NCBI GenBank assembly: GCA_963665705.1
Contig: OY762448.1
Coordinates: 3,224,001-3,288,000, forward strand
Source of the DNA: Saccharicrinis sp963665705
GTDB taxonomy: Bacteria > Bacteroidota > Bacteroidia > Bacteroidales > Marinilabiliaceae
Reading direction: 5' to 3'
DNA length: 64,000 nucleotides
A program made the position numbers and the translations under genes. The notes beneath the pieces were generated by a model that had not been told where the DNA came from, searched no databases, and was given only the letters and a program-made list of their open reading frames with translations. How positions within the stretch are numbered: position 1 is the first letter of the stretch; the number at the start of each line of letters is the position of its first letter. Shown one piece after another: positions 43,658-53,333 of the stretch.

Positions 43658-44026
43658 AATTTTTATGTACTAGCCTTTTTATAAAAAAAATCAAATTTCC
43701 CATCAACCACCAACAACCTATACTACTGCACCTTACGAACACTAAATCCCAACTCACTTTTACCTAAATTATTAATTTTAAAGATATAGCTAAAGAATAT
43801 ATGGTGCAAAAAGATGTATTGTATACAAACTGATATTTATTACTCTTTTCCGGTGTTAGTATAATTAAATGTTCTTATTAACTCCCATCGACTCAATTAT
43901 TCACCGAACTAAGGTTAAAAGAAGAATATTCCTAATCAGGGAAATAAGAATAAAAATTAGTAATAATTTTTCTATTTTTGATACATAATATATAAGTGTC
44001 TTACAATTGGAAAAATTAAAACAGAA
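43658..44026. other. Divergent control region between the mannosidase operon and the AraC regulator
   Basis: About 370 bp with no gene. It must hold the promoter of the seven-gene operon (leftward) and of the AraC gene (rightward). Binding sites of the regulator are likely here, but no clear repeated operator was recognised. Confidence 0.5.
43973..43980 (+). promoter_or_regulatory. Candidate Bacteroidota -7 box for the AraC gene
   Basis: TATTTTTG fits the TAnnTTTG -7 consensus and leaves a leader of about 46 nt. No good -33 TTTG was seen, so support is weak. Confidence 0.35.
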
Positions 44027-44878
44027 ATGATGTCTATAAATAAAATAAGAATTAGCCTACCTTCCTTTTTAATTGAACCCAATGATGTTTTTCATTTAGT
44101 TAGAAGAACAATTACATCTGAGGAAAACCTGGATTATCACGACCATGATTATGCTGAGATCTTCTGGATAAAAGAGGGTGATGGTATTCATTATATAAAT
44201 GGAGAAAAACTACCGATAAAAAAAGGTACGCTATGCCTTATCAGACCACATGACACACATACATTTGTTTCTACGGGGAATAATACTGGCTTAGTTGTTA
44301 CAAACATCGCCTTCTATCTGGAAAGCTTAAATTTATTCAAGGACAGATACTTTCCTGATTCAGATGAGTTATTCTGGACTACAGATTTATTACCATATAT
44401 GGTACAGTTAAATACGGACCAGCTCAACGAATTAGAATCAATTACTGATTATATATTATCAAAACGACATGATTTTTTCCATTTAGACATCATGGTTTTA
44501 CAAATATTCAGGATGCTTACTGAAGCTTTTGGTGATACTTCTAAAGATATTCCGCATTGGCTTGCCTTAGCTCTTAAACAATATAATTCACCTCAACTAT
44601 TTAGAGAAGGAGTGCCCGGGTTTGTTGCCTTAACCAACCGCACCACCGACCATGTTAATAAAGTAATAAAGCAATGCTTAAATCAAACATTAACAGAAAC
44701 AGTAACAAAAATTAAAATCAACTATGCGGCACAAAGGTTAACCATGACAAGTGTACCTATAAAAATCATTTGTTTTAATTGTGGATTCAATACGATAGGT
44801 CATTTTTATAAAATATTTAAAAAATATAATGGAATGACACCTAATGAATTCAGATCAATAAATCATAAAGTATTCTAA
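44027..44878 (+). CDS. AraC family transcriptional regulator with cupin sensor domain
   Basis: A 283-residue DNA-binding protein. The N-terminal half is a cupin-like sugar-sensing domain (LDYHDHDYAEIFWIKEGDG, then LIRPHDTHTF). The C-terminal third has two helix-turn-helix units, ending in the family signature of IGHFYKIFKKYNGMTPNEFR. It faces away from the GH92 operon and lies ahead of the GH97/GH65 genes, so it likely controls one or both in response to mannose-type ligands. ATG at 44027 or 44030. Confidence 0.92.
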   Translation: MMSINKIRISLPSFLIEPNDVFHLVRRTITSEENLDYHDHDYAEIFWIKEGDGIHYINGEKLPIKKGTLCLIRPHDTHTFVSTGNNTGLVVTNIAFYLESLNLFKDRYFPDSDELFWTTDLLPYMVQLNTDQLNELESITDYILSKRHDFFHLDIMVLQIFRMLTEAFGDTSKDIPHWLALALKQYNSPQLFREGVPGFVALTNRTTDHVNKVIKQCLNQTLTETVTKIKINYAAQRLTMTSVPIKIICFNCGFNTIGHFYKIFKKYNGMTPNEFRSINHKVF

Positions 44879-45151
44879 TTAAAAAAACGGTTTCAAGATT
44901 ACATGGCCGTATGGTTACAGGGAAAAAGAAAAAGGTGTAGTATGAGTAAAATAATAAAAAAGCTAAATTGCGATTAGAAAAAGAGGCGATACAAAGATAA
45001 AGGGTAATAACTTTTTTAGAATTAAAACTTGTATCACACTAAAATTCCATTGCGTATACACACAACAACATACTAGTATGTATATCAACACATTAATTCA
45101 ATCACTCATCTCTTATATCATATCTTTCATCTAAAGTCTAATTAAAAAAAC

Positions 45152-46759
45152 ATGAAACATAGATTACTTTATACTTTACTTGCACTTGTTATAACAATAA
45201 AAGCACAAAGTAATCATCAACTATCCTCTTCTATATCAAAAAAGATAAAAAATGTAGAGCAACTATATTTAAAACGTAAAACTTTTGATGCTGAAAAATC
45301 GCAGCGCATTGACAAATTAAAAGAGGAGTTAAAGACCAATAAAAAGCCAAATAAAGAAAAGTACAATCTCTATAAAAAATTATATAAAGAGTATTTTTCA
45401 TATAAAAATGCAGAAGCCTATCAATGTATATTGGCAATGGAAAAAATTTCACAAAATATTGCTGATAAAAACATAAACACAGAAACTCAATTATTAAAAT
45501 CTGAAATATTATTAAGCTCTGGTTTATTTAAAGAATCTATTGATATCATAAACAAGATTAATATTCCTTTTGATAGTGATCTTGAACTTGAGTATTACAA
45601 ACTAGCAACACGCTTATATGGTGATTTAAAAAGCTACAATGATTTATCATTGTATGAAAAAGAATACGACAGATTAAATCATATATATTCAGATTCCCTT
45701 TTATTGGTTGTTGATTCCAATAGTATTGATTTCTTAATGACATCAACTTATCGACTTAAAAATAATGAGGAAATAGAAAAAGCAATTACTAAATGTAATA
45801 AAACACTACTTGACACTTCATTAACAGAACACCAAAAAGCAATGCTCTATTCATGTATGGCATGGTGTAGTGAACAAACAAAGGATATAGAACAACAAAT
45901 TCGATATTTATTAAAAAGTATAGAATTCGATATTCGTTCTTCAACATACGAAACCACATCAAGTAGGCTTTTAGCTCAATTATTGCTCAATAATAATGAA
46001 ATAGAATTAGCACATAAATTTGCCGTACATGCAATTGAAGACGCTGAATTTTATGGAGCTTTACAGCGAAAAGCAGAAATAACTCCAATCATCCCAATTA
46101 TTGAAAAGCAATTACTGGAATTACAAAAATTTAAAACTACTGCGATACTGGGTATCACTTTATTTATCCTTATCAGTCTTTTTGTAATTGTATTTTTATG
46201 GATAAGACTATTTAAACAACACTCTAAATTAAAACTGGCACAACTACACATTAAGAAAAAAAATAATTTGTTATCTGAACAAAACTCGAAATTAACAGAA
46301 TCAAATTTTATTAAAGAAGAGTACCTTACTAATTATTTTGAATTGAGTACTGTATATTTTCACGAGATAGAGAATATGCAAAACAAGATAAAGAGTCTAC
46401 TGCTACAGAAAAAATACACGGCCATTGAAAAATTTCTGAATGATAGTGGTCCTAAAGAAGATAAGGAGAGGATGTTTGAACGCTTTGATAAACTTTTCCT
46501 AAATCTGTTTCCAAATTTTTTACTAGAGATTAATAAAATTCTTAACGAACCTATTTCTGAAGATGACATGGATAGACTCTCTTCTGAAATGAGAGTTTTT
46601 GCATTAAACAGATTAGGAATTACAAATACTGATCGAATTGCATCAATTTTAGGAGTATCCAGAAATACAATTTATACTTATCGTAACCGAATCAAATCCA
46701 AATCAGATTTAAAACCAGAAGAATTTGATGAATATATTTTAGGCACTAAAGCCAATTAA
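45152..46759 (+). CDS. Membrane TPR-type regulator with DUF6377-like C-terminus
   Basis: A 535-residue protein with a signal peptide (about residues 1-19), a periplasmic helical repeat (TPR-like) region (about 20-325), one transmembrane helix (TTAILGITLFILISLFVIVF) and a cytoplasmic coiled coil, then a DNA-binding-like C-terminus (ITNTDRIASILGVSRNTIYTYRNRIKSK), a helix-turn-helix. I associate this layout with the DUF6377 regulators that sit beside glycan loci in Bacteroidota. It probably senses a periplasmic ligand and controls the adjacent GH97 or SusCD genes; this is inference. Confidence 0.82.
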   Translation: MKHRLLYTLLALVITIKAQSNHQLSSSISKKIKNVEQLYLKRKTFDAEKSQRIDKLKEELKTNKKPNKEKYNLYKKLYKEYFSYKNAEAYQCILAMEKISQNIADKNINTETQLLKSEILLSSGLFKESIDIINKINIPFDSDLELEYYKLATRLYGDLKSYNDLSLYEKEYDRLNHIYSDSLLLVVDSNSIDFLMTSTYRLKNNEEIEKAITKCNKTLLDTSLTEHQKAMLYSCMAWCSEQTKDIEQQIRYLLKSIEFDIRSSTYETTSSRLLAQLLLNNNEIELAHKFAVHAIEDAEFYGALQRKAEITPIIPIIEKQLLELQKFKTTAILGITLFILISLFVIVFLWIRLFKQHSKLKLAQLHIKKKNNLLSEQNSKLTESNFIKEEYLTNYFELSTVYFHEIENMQNKIKSLLLQKKYTAIEKFLNDSGPKEDKERMFERFDKLFLNLFPNFLLEINKILNEPISEDDMDRLSSEMRVFALNRLGITNTDRIASILGVSRNTIYTYRNRIKSKSDLKPEEFDEYILGTKAN

Positions 46760-46938
46760 AAGTAAAACATATTCTAATAACCCGCATTAGAAATGAAGGA
46801 AATAACTACACCTTTTGATCTATCCTCACCTGTACATTCAAAATACACAACTCCTCAATATCAACATCTTCCAACTCACAACATCTGTATTTAATCCCCA
46901 AACCATTTAAATCTCATCGTTATATATATGTTATATTT

Positions 46939-46946
46939 TAACTTTG
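46939..46946 (+). promoter_or_regulatory. Candidate Bacteroidota -7 box for the GH97 gene
   Basis: TAACTTTG matches TAnnTTTG and leaves a leader of about 45 nt to the GH97 ATG at 46992. A -33 TTTG is not obvious. Confidence 0.4.
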
Positions 46947-46991
46947 AACTATTCCTAATTAACTAAAAATCATAATAACATTATAAAGGAT

Positions 46992-49004
46992 ATGAAAAGC
47001 ATTTATAAAATTGTAATTGCATGCTTATTGATTCTGAATCTTTCAGCATGTTCTAAATCATCCGACACGGTAATTTCACCAGATGGAAAAATTAAGTTAT
47101 CGTTCAACCTGATAAAAGGAGAACCAACATATCAGATTATATATAATAACGATACGATTGTTAATACCTCTCACCTTGGTTTTGAATTTAAAGAGCAAGG
47201 AAGTATGAAGGATCAGTTTGAATTAATTGCATCTACAATTAGTTCCGCTGATGAAACCTGGCAACAACCGTGGGGTGAAAACAAAGCGGTTCGTGATCAA
47301 TACAATCAAATAAAAATTGAATTAAAAGAAACTGGTGAATCCGGAAGGTTATTAAACATCTTCTTTCGTGCTTACAACGATGGAGCTGCATTTAGATATG
47401 AATTTCCAGAGCAGGAGAATCTAAAGGAGTTTGTTATCCAGAACGAAATTTCAGAGTTTAACATTACGAACAATCCAGCTGTCTGGTGGATTGATGCCAA
47501 TTATGACACTTATGAAAAGTTGTACAAATCAACTCCGATGAGTGAAGCTAAATGGGTGGCTACTCCAGTTACTATGGTGGCTAAAAACAATGTTCATATC
47601 AGTATTCATGAAGCTGCATTGACTGACTATTCAGGTATGACGCTAAAGCAGAATGAAAAAGGTATATATGAAGCTGATTTGGTTCCCTGGGCTAATGGGG
47701 ATAAGGTTAGAACAAAAGCTCCTATGGTAACACCGTGGAGAACCATTCAAATTGAAGATTCAGCTGCTGAGCTAGTAGAAAGCTCTCTTATATTAAATCT
47801 TAACGAACCATGTAAAATTGATGATGTTTCGTGGATAGAACCTATGAAATATATTGGAATTTGGTGGGGAATGCATATTGGTACAGAAACTTGGTACACT
47901 GGACCACGTCATGGAGCTACAACAGAAAATGCTTTAGCTGATATTGATTTTGCTGCTGCAAACAACATAAAAGGTTTTGTTGTGGAAGGATGGAATGACG
48001 GTTGGGCAAAATGGGGTGCAGAGGGTGCTTTTGACCATGTAACTCCTGCCACAGATTTTGACTTAAAAAAAGTGGCAGCCTATGCTAAAGAAAAAGGAGT
48101 CATGTTAATTGGTCACCATGAAACAGGAGGTGATATTCCTTCTTATGAAAAATATATTGAAGATGCATTTAAGCAATGTCAGAGATTAGGTATGCATGCG
48201 GTGAAAACAGGATATGCAGGAGGTATCTTCCCTCGTGGAGAACATCATCATGGTCAGTTTATGGTTGAACATTACCGTAAAGTAGTTGAATTGGCTGCTA
48301 AGTATCAAATTATGCTTGATGTACATGAGCCAATTAAACCAACAGGTATTCGCAGAACATGGCCTAATATGATGACTCGTGAAGGCGTTCGTGGAATGGA
48401 ATGGAATGGGTGGAGCGCAGGTAACCCACCTTCACATACAGTTACTATTCCATTTACAAGAGGATTAGGAGGACCTATTGATTATACTCCCGGTACTTTT
48501 GACCTGTTATACAAAAATGCTAAAAACAGGGTAAAATGGAATGATCAGGATAAAGGAAATAGCAGGGTACATACAACCTTAGCCAAACAAATTGCAAACT
48601 TCGTTATTCTATACAGTCCACTACAAATGGCCAGTGATATACCTACTAATTACGAGGGTCATCCTGCTTTTCAGTTTTTCAAAGATTTTAATGCTGATAG
48701 CGATGAATCTCATGTATTAAATGGTGAGATAGGAGAATATATTACTATTGCACGCCGAAGTGGAGATGAATGGTTTTTAGGTTCAGCAACCAACGAAGAT
48801 GGAAGAACATTAGAGCTAAAACTTGATTTCCTAGAAGCAGGAAAAACATATAAAGCTGAAATTTATCGTGATGCTGATGATGCAGATTACTTGACTAATC
48901 CTCAGGCATATGAAATAGAAACTAAAGATGTAAATTCTGATTCAACAATGGAACTAAAACTTGCTCCTGGTGGTGGTCAAGCCATTCGTTTTGTAAAGTT
49001 ATAG
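46992..49004 (+). CDS. GH97 glycoside hydrolase lipoprotein, retaining-type signature
   Basis: A 670-residue GH97 enzyme with lipobox LSAC. The N-terminal beta-sandwich, catalytic barrel and C-terminal beta-domain are all present. The barrel carries LDVHEPIKPTGIRRTWPN and MEWNGWSAGNPPSHTVTIP. In SusB-type (inverting) members the base Glu lies in a PPEH motif; here it is PPSH, and the DVHE Asp is present, the pattern I associate with the retaining alpha-galactosidase-like branch. So alpha-galactosidase or another retaining alpha-glycosidase is more likely than SusB-type alpha-glucosidase. First of two glycosidases on this strand. Confidence 0.88.
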   Translation: MKSIYKIVIACLLILNLSACSKSSDTVISPDGKIKLSFNLIKGEPTYQIIYNNDTIVNTSHLGFEFKEQGSMKDQFELIASTISSADETWQQPWGENKAVRDQYNQIKIELKETGESGRLLNIFFRAYNDGAAFRYEFPEQENLKEFVIQNEISEFNITNNPAVWWIDANYDTYEKLYKSTPMSEAKWVATPVTMVAKNNVHISIHEAALTDYSGMTLKQNEKGIYEADLVPWANGDKVRTKAPMVTPWRTIQIEDSAAELVESSLILNLNEPCKIDDVSWIEPMKYIGIWWGMHIGTETWYTGPRHGATTENALADIDFAAANNIKGFVVEGWNDGWAKWGAEGAFDHVTPATDFDLKKVAAYAKEKGVMLIGHHETGGDIPSYEKYIEDAFKQCQRLGMHAVKTGYAGGIFPRGEHHHGQFMVEHYRKVVELAAKYQIMLDVHEPIKPTGIRRTWPNMMTREGVRGMEWNGWSAGNPPSHTVTIPFTRGLGGPIDYTPGTFDLLYKNAKNRVKWNDQDKGNSRVHTTLAKQIANFVILYSPLQMASDIPTNYEGHPAFQFFKDFNADSDESHVLNGEIGEYITIARRSGDEWFLGSATNEDGRTLELKLDFLEAGKTYKAEIYRDADDADYLTNPQAYEIETKDVNSDSTMELKLAPGGGQAIRFVKL

Positions 49005-49106
49005 TCAAATAAATAATGGTGTAAATTTAATAATAAACTACCTCGAAGAATGAGAGGCGGTGCTTATTGTTAATTTTAGAAAACCATTAAAATAATAAAC
49101 CATTAA

Positions 49107-49170
49107 ACCAAAGGCACAGAGAAGCAAACAATTAATAGTTTTATTCTTTGTGCCTTTGCGTCTTTGTGGT
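49107..49170. repeat. CTTTGTGCC-type intergenic inverted repeat
   Basis: CAAAGGCACAGAG (about 49,109) and CTTTGTGCCTTTG (about 49,146) pair with one mismatch, followed by CGTCTTTGTGGT. This form of repeat is widespread in intergenic DNA of Bacteroidota. It sits between GH97 and GH65 and has a degenerate relative at 35786-35870. Confidence 0.7.
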
Positions 49171-49208
49171 GAATTAAGTACTACGGATTCTTCTTAATAC
49201 TAATTTCT

Positions 49209-51224
49209 ATGTATAAAATACTATCCTTAATTATTATTTCCTACTTCATCTCGACTTCATTAAAAGCGCAAGATGGCTGGGAAATAACAACGCATTCAAC
49301 AACCGATTATGTGCCTACATGTGTAGCAAACGGACAAATTGGAATTGTACCAGACGCTGAGCTTTTTAAAACACAAAAGGTTATTTTAAACCATGTTTTC
49401 GACCGCCAAAATAAAAATGATATTAGCAGAGTCTTAACTGGAATCAATCCCTTTAACCTTAAAATATCAGTAGACAATCAATTATTAAACCTTGAAAATG
49501 TCAGCAATTGGCAGCATACTTTAAATATGAAAAAGGCTGCATTACAATCCTCTTTTAATTTTCAGGACAAAGTAAAAGTAAGCTACTCAATACAAGCATT
49601 GCACAATATGCCTTTTGGCGGATTAATACAAGTTAAAATTGAAGCTACTGAAAATGTATCTTTGGATATTAGTAATATCATTAAAACTCCCGAGCAATAT
49701 AAAAATACACAATCCCGCTTCAGAATATTACAAGATCTGGATGTGAAGATACCGGTTTTCCAAACTAATGCAGACAGCCCTTTTGGAGCACATCAGCTTG
49801 CGAGTGCTTCTGGTTTTATCTTTAATACTTCATTACCTAAATTCAAGGAAAATATTGAAAACCCTTATCAATCGTCTCTATCATTTTCCAAAACATTAAA
49901 TAAAGGTGAATCTTTTTCCTTTAGTTTGATTGGTTCAGTATGTAACTCTCAGGACTTCCATGATCCTATTGGAGAATCAGAACGCTTTGTGGTTTATGCA
50001 CAGCAAACAGGTGTCGCAAATCTTTTACAAGCTCACCAAAGAGAATGGAACGAACTATGGCAAAGTGATATTATTATTGAAGGAGATCCAGAATCTCAAC
50101 TTGATGTACGATTTGCACTTTATAATCTATACTCTTTTCAACGAGATGATAATGATTTAAGCATCTCTCCAATGGGATTATCATCGCAAGGCTATAACGG
50201 ACATGTATTTTGGGATGCTGAAATTTGGATGTACCCACCACTCCTTGTACTTCATCCTGAAATGGGTAAAACCATGATGAATTACAGAATAAACAGACTA
50301 CCGGAAGCCATTAACAGGGCTAAAAATTATGGTTATAAAGGTGCTATGTTTCCATGGGAATCTGATTATACAGGAGAAGAAGCAACACCTACCTGGTGTT
50401 TAACAGGTGTAATGGAACAACATATCACAGCAGATATTGGTATTGCTGCATGGAACTATTATTGTATTACCAAAGACCAGGATTGGCTTCAGGAAGAAGG
50501 ATGGCCTATTCTTAAAAACGTAGCTGATTTTTGGTTGAGCAGAGCTACTATTAATGATGATGGATCGTATTCTATTAATAATGTAGTTGGTGCCAACGAA
50601 TGGGCTCATGTGGTGAATAACAATGCTTTTACCAATGGTTCGGTAAAAAAAGTAATGGAGTATGCTATTCAAGCAGCGCAAATATTAGATACTGAGATCC
50701 CTGAAAAATGGAGTAGCTTAAGAGATCATATTAAAATTGAGCAATTCAGTGATGGAACCACTAAAGAACACTCTGATTATAACGGCGAAATTATTAAACA
50801 GGCTGACGTAAACTTAATGGCATATCCTTTACAAATCATTACTGACCAACAAAGCATATTAAAAGACTTAAAATTTTACGAGCCCAAGCTTTCGGTAGAA
50901 GGTCCTGCCATGTCCTACTCTATTTTCAGCATTCTGTATGCAAGATTAGGAAGACCCGCTAAAGCATTTGAATTATTCAAAAGAGCATATATACCAAATA
51001 AACGAGCTCCTTTTGGTGTTTTAGCTGAATCCGCAACAAGCAACAATCCTTACTTTGCTACAGGTGCCGGAGGAATGCTACAGGCTGTTATTTTTGGGTT
51101 TGCCGGACTAGAAATATCAAACCAGGGATTGATTCAAAACACACCCTGTTTGCCTAAACAATGGAAATCATTAACCATTAAAGGTATCGGGATAAACAAA
51201 AGGACAATTGAGATAAAAAAGTAA
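49209..51224 (+). CDS. GH65-family alpha-glucosidase-like protein, secreted
   Basis: A 671-residue GH65 protein with an N-terminal signal (LIIISYFISTSLKAQ). The (alpha/alpha)6 barrel has GHVFWDAEIWMYPPLLVLHP, FPWESDYTGEEATP and GANEWAHVVNNNAFTN with the probable acid Glu. In the last part, PFGVLAESATSNNPYF carries a second Glu, as in hydrolases (trehalase and glucosyl-galactosyl-hydroxylysine glucosidase), instead of the phosphate pocket of phosphorylases. So it is probably a hydrolase. Known substrates of that branch are trehalose, kojibiose and glucosyl-galactose units. It follows GH97 after 200 bp. Confidence 0.85.
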   Translation: MYKILSLIIISYFISTSLKAQDGWEITTHSTTDYVPTCVANGQIGIVPDAELFKTQKVILNHVFDRQNKNDISRVLTGINPFNLKISVDNQLLNLENVSNWQHTLNMKKAALQSSFNFQDKVKVSYSIQALHNMPFGGLIQVKIEATENVSLDISNIIKTPEQYKNTQSRFRILQDLDVKIPVFQTNADSPFGAHQLASASGFIFNTSLPKFKENIENPYQSSLSFSKTLNKGESFSFSLIGSVCNSQDFHDPIGESERFVVYAQQTGVANLLQAHQREWNELWQSDIIIEGDPESQLDVRFALYNLYSFQRDDNDLSISPMGLSSQGYNGHVFWDAEIWMYPPLLVLHPEMGKTMMNYRINRLPEAINRAKNYGYKGAMFPWESDYTGEEATPTWCLTGVMEQHITADIGIAAWNYYCITKDQDWLQEEGWPILKNVADFWLSRATINDDGSYSINNVVGANEWAHVVNNNAFTNGSVKKVMEYAIQAAQILDTEIPEKWSSLRDHIKIEQFSDGTTKEHSDYNGEIIKQADVNLMAYPLQIITDQQSILKDLKFYEPKLSVEGPAMSYSIFSILYARLGRPAKAFELFKRAYIPNKRAPFGVLAESATSNNPYFATGAGGMLQAVIFGFAGLEISNQGLIQNTPCLPKQWKSLTIKGIGINKRTIEIKK

Positions 51225-51506
51225 TTTTTTGTACATTCCTGTATCAAATTCTCCATTGATTTTTTACAAATAGAAAACCACTAATGTAAGTCATGTATTA
51301 TATTGGAATAAACAAATCAACAGACAATTCTGTCTAGTAGTTTTATTTTGTGTATCATTATTAAATATCCAATTAAAGGCACATTCAAAATTTAGACTTA
51401 GCCTTTAATTGGAAAAAAGTATCAAACACATTAAATATATTAGTGTGATTTACATTAAAATTATAGAACATTTTGATGAGATAAATACTATAATTTATCT
51501 CAATAA
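51225..51506. other. Convergent intergenic region
   Basis: Between the GH65 and PNGase F genes, which converge. About 280 bp, AT-rich. No gene or clear terminator hairpin seen. Confidence 0.3.
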
Positions 51507-53222
51507 TTATTGCTCAATCTCACCAATAAAAACACCTGATATATTCCATGCACTTGACATGTTACCTTCAGGTTCTCCCAATGGAATATAAACCTTTATT
51601 TGATGTTTTCCTGGTTTAATATCATCCAAAAAAGTAAAATATGGATGTGAAACAGTTCCCGGACACCAACCAGAACGACTACCATCTGAAGACGAAATTC
51701 CATTCCAAAAGTTACCTGATGCCGGATTATACTTACGATAAGTACCACAATCAACACGCCAGGGAGTAAAACTGAAAAAAGGTTCTGAATCAAGAAATAC
51801 CTCATTCTTTTTAGGTAAATATTCATCACCATTTCCCCAACCACCATGACCTGTAGTTATATATTGAAACTGCACATTTCTTACACCTTCAGGTACATCA
51901 AAATCAACAGTTAAAGTATCATCACGAAACATTGTTCCATATTCCTGACCAGCCATTTCCATAACATTAGTTGTATTAAAAACAGGTTGAATCCAATACT
52001 TTTTTTGAGGCTTATCTGATCTTTCTTGTTCATTTAGGTAGTATTTAAGGTTTAAACTTACCTTATGTCCTCCTCCGTCATAATTACCAACAAAAACACC
52101 TACCCAACATTCATTTCTTAATACAGGTAATAAATGGCTAACATCTTGTTTATATACTACAGAATCAGCCCAATTTATGCCAACATCACGTTTATCATTA
52201 AAATAATTAACACCAAAAGGTGTAAAAAATCGCATTAACTCAATTAACGGATCGTAATTTTCACGTACAACAACTCCTTGGTATTCTTTCCCTTCCTTAC
52301 TAATATATTTGGGTAGAGAATCTACACCGTATTTTAATCCATCTAAAAAACTCTTATTCTTATCAACTGGAATTACAAAAACAGATCCAGTACGATCATA
52401 TGCGTCTCCATTTGATTTCTCTGTAACCTCAGCAAACACAGAAGTTCCTTCAGGAACAACAGGTAGATTCATCTTTTTTACAATGATTGTTCCCCCGGCA
52501 AATCGATAAAGTGAATCTGTTGAATCACAATTAGGGTTATCAATTTTATCACCCCAATTAATAATCTGATTTGAAAACACTTCTATATTTTTTATAAAAG
52601 CATTTGCCACGCGGTTAGTGAATTCTATATCGCTAACTTTATCACCTAATTGCTGTGGATAAAAGTTAGTTTTCTTTTTCTTCTTTCTAATTGATATATC
52701 AGTAGCTTCCCAGCCTGTATTGCCATTTCTAACATATTTAAGAACAATTCCTTCTTCATATGGAAACCAGAACAACGGTGTTCCTTTTATTCCCAGATCT
52801 TTAGAAACCCATATTTCAATCTTATTTGAAAAAGATGAACCAACATATTTTTGGCAGTTATACCCTAATACCATACTTGTTTCACCTTCTGGCTTAAAGC
52901 TGCTTAGATCTCTAAAATCCATTTCTGTATAAATGGAATCTTTTTCCAATAATATGGCTTGTCTGTATACTTTTTTTTGCTTGTAATTAAAGTAATTATA
53001 CTTTAATGGCACTTCCGGAATTAAATCTTTATTCGAATTATCAATCCAGCTTTTTGCTATTTCATTGGAATATTCCAAGACCAGTTTTGTCTTGCCTTTT
53101 TGTATAACTTCATTTTTCCATGTGCTATACTCAACTCTTCCTATTTTGTTAAATACTCCTTTTTGTGAATAAACAACAGTTTGTAGCGCTAAAATCAGTA
53201 AAAACAATACAATCTTGCTCAT
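51507..53222 (-). CDS. PNGase F-family peptide N-glycosidase with extra N-terminal domain
   Basis: A 571-residue secreted amidase that removes whole N-glycans from Asn. Signal peptide at residues 1-19 (ending TVVYSQ). The C-terminal half is PNGase F: FVIPVDKNKSFLDG region, then YITTGHGGWGNGDEYLPK, VDCGTYRKYNPASG and GSRSGWCPGTV. The N-terminal part (about residues 20-190) contains a GLPGLI-like pattern (VLGYNCQKYVGSSF, then IEIWVSKDLGIKG) not found in classic PNGase F, though F-II-type enzymes have extra N-terminal domains. It lies 111 bp after susD on the same strand, so it is probably expressed with susCD. Confidence 0.9.
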   Translation of the reverse strand: MSKIVLFLLILALQTVVYSQKGVFNKIGRVEYSTWKNEVIQKGKTKLVLEYSNEIAKSWIDNSNKDLIPEVPLKYNYFNYKQKKVYRQAILLEKDSIYTEMDFRDLSSFKPEGETSMVLGYNCQKYVGSSFSNKIEIWVSKDLGIKGTPLFWFPYEEGIVLKYVRNGNTGWEATDISIRKKKKKTNFYPQQLGDKVSDIEFTNRVANAFIKNIEVFSNQIINWGDKIDNPNCDSTDSLYRFAGGTIIVKKMNLPVVPEGTSVFAEVTEKSNGDAYDRTGSVFVIPVDKNKSFLDGLKYGVDSLPKYISKEGKEYQGVVVRENYDPLIELMRFFTPFGVNYFNDKRDVGINWADSVVYKQDVSHLLPVLRNECWVGVFVGNYDGGGHKVSLNLKYYLNEQERSDKPQKKYWIQPVFNTTNVMEMAGQEYGTMFRDDTLTVDFDVPEGVRNVQFQYITTGHGGWGNGDEYLPKKNEVFLDSEPFFSFTPWRVDCGTYRKYNPASGNFWNGISSSDGSRSGWCPGTVSHPYFTFLDDIKPGKHQIKVYIPLGEPEGNMSSAWNISGVFIGEIEQ

Positions 53223-53272
53223 TATTAAATACTTAAAATGAAAATAAATTTATTTTATAACCCAATATACAC

Positions 53273-53302
53273 AAAGAGGCCCTACATTTGTGGGCCTCTT
53301 TT
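53273..53302. terminator. Hairpin between SusD and PNGase F genes
   Basis: AAAGAGGCCC and GGGCCTCTTT form a perfect 10-bp stem around TACATTTGT. On the minus strand (direction of susCD) the run after it is only TTTGTG, so termination is likely partial. It may reduce read-through from susCD into the PNGase F gene. Confidence 0.75.
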
Positions 53303-53333
53303 TAAAATTTATGTAAAAAATTACAACCTAAAA

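Noticed and set aside
46992..49004. SusB-type inverting alpha-glucosidase
   Set aside because: PPEH is replaced by PPSH, and the DVHE Asp is present, as in the retaining branch.
49209..51224. GH65 phosphorylase (maltose or kojibiose)
   Set aside because: Secreted, and has a Glu in the GVLAE segment as in hydrolases; a phosphorylase would be expected in the cytoplasm.
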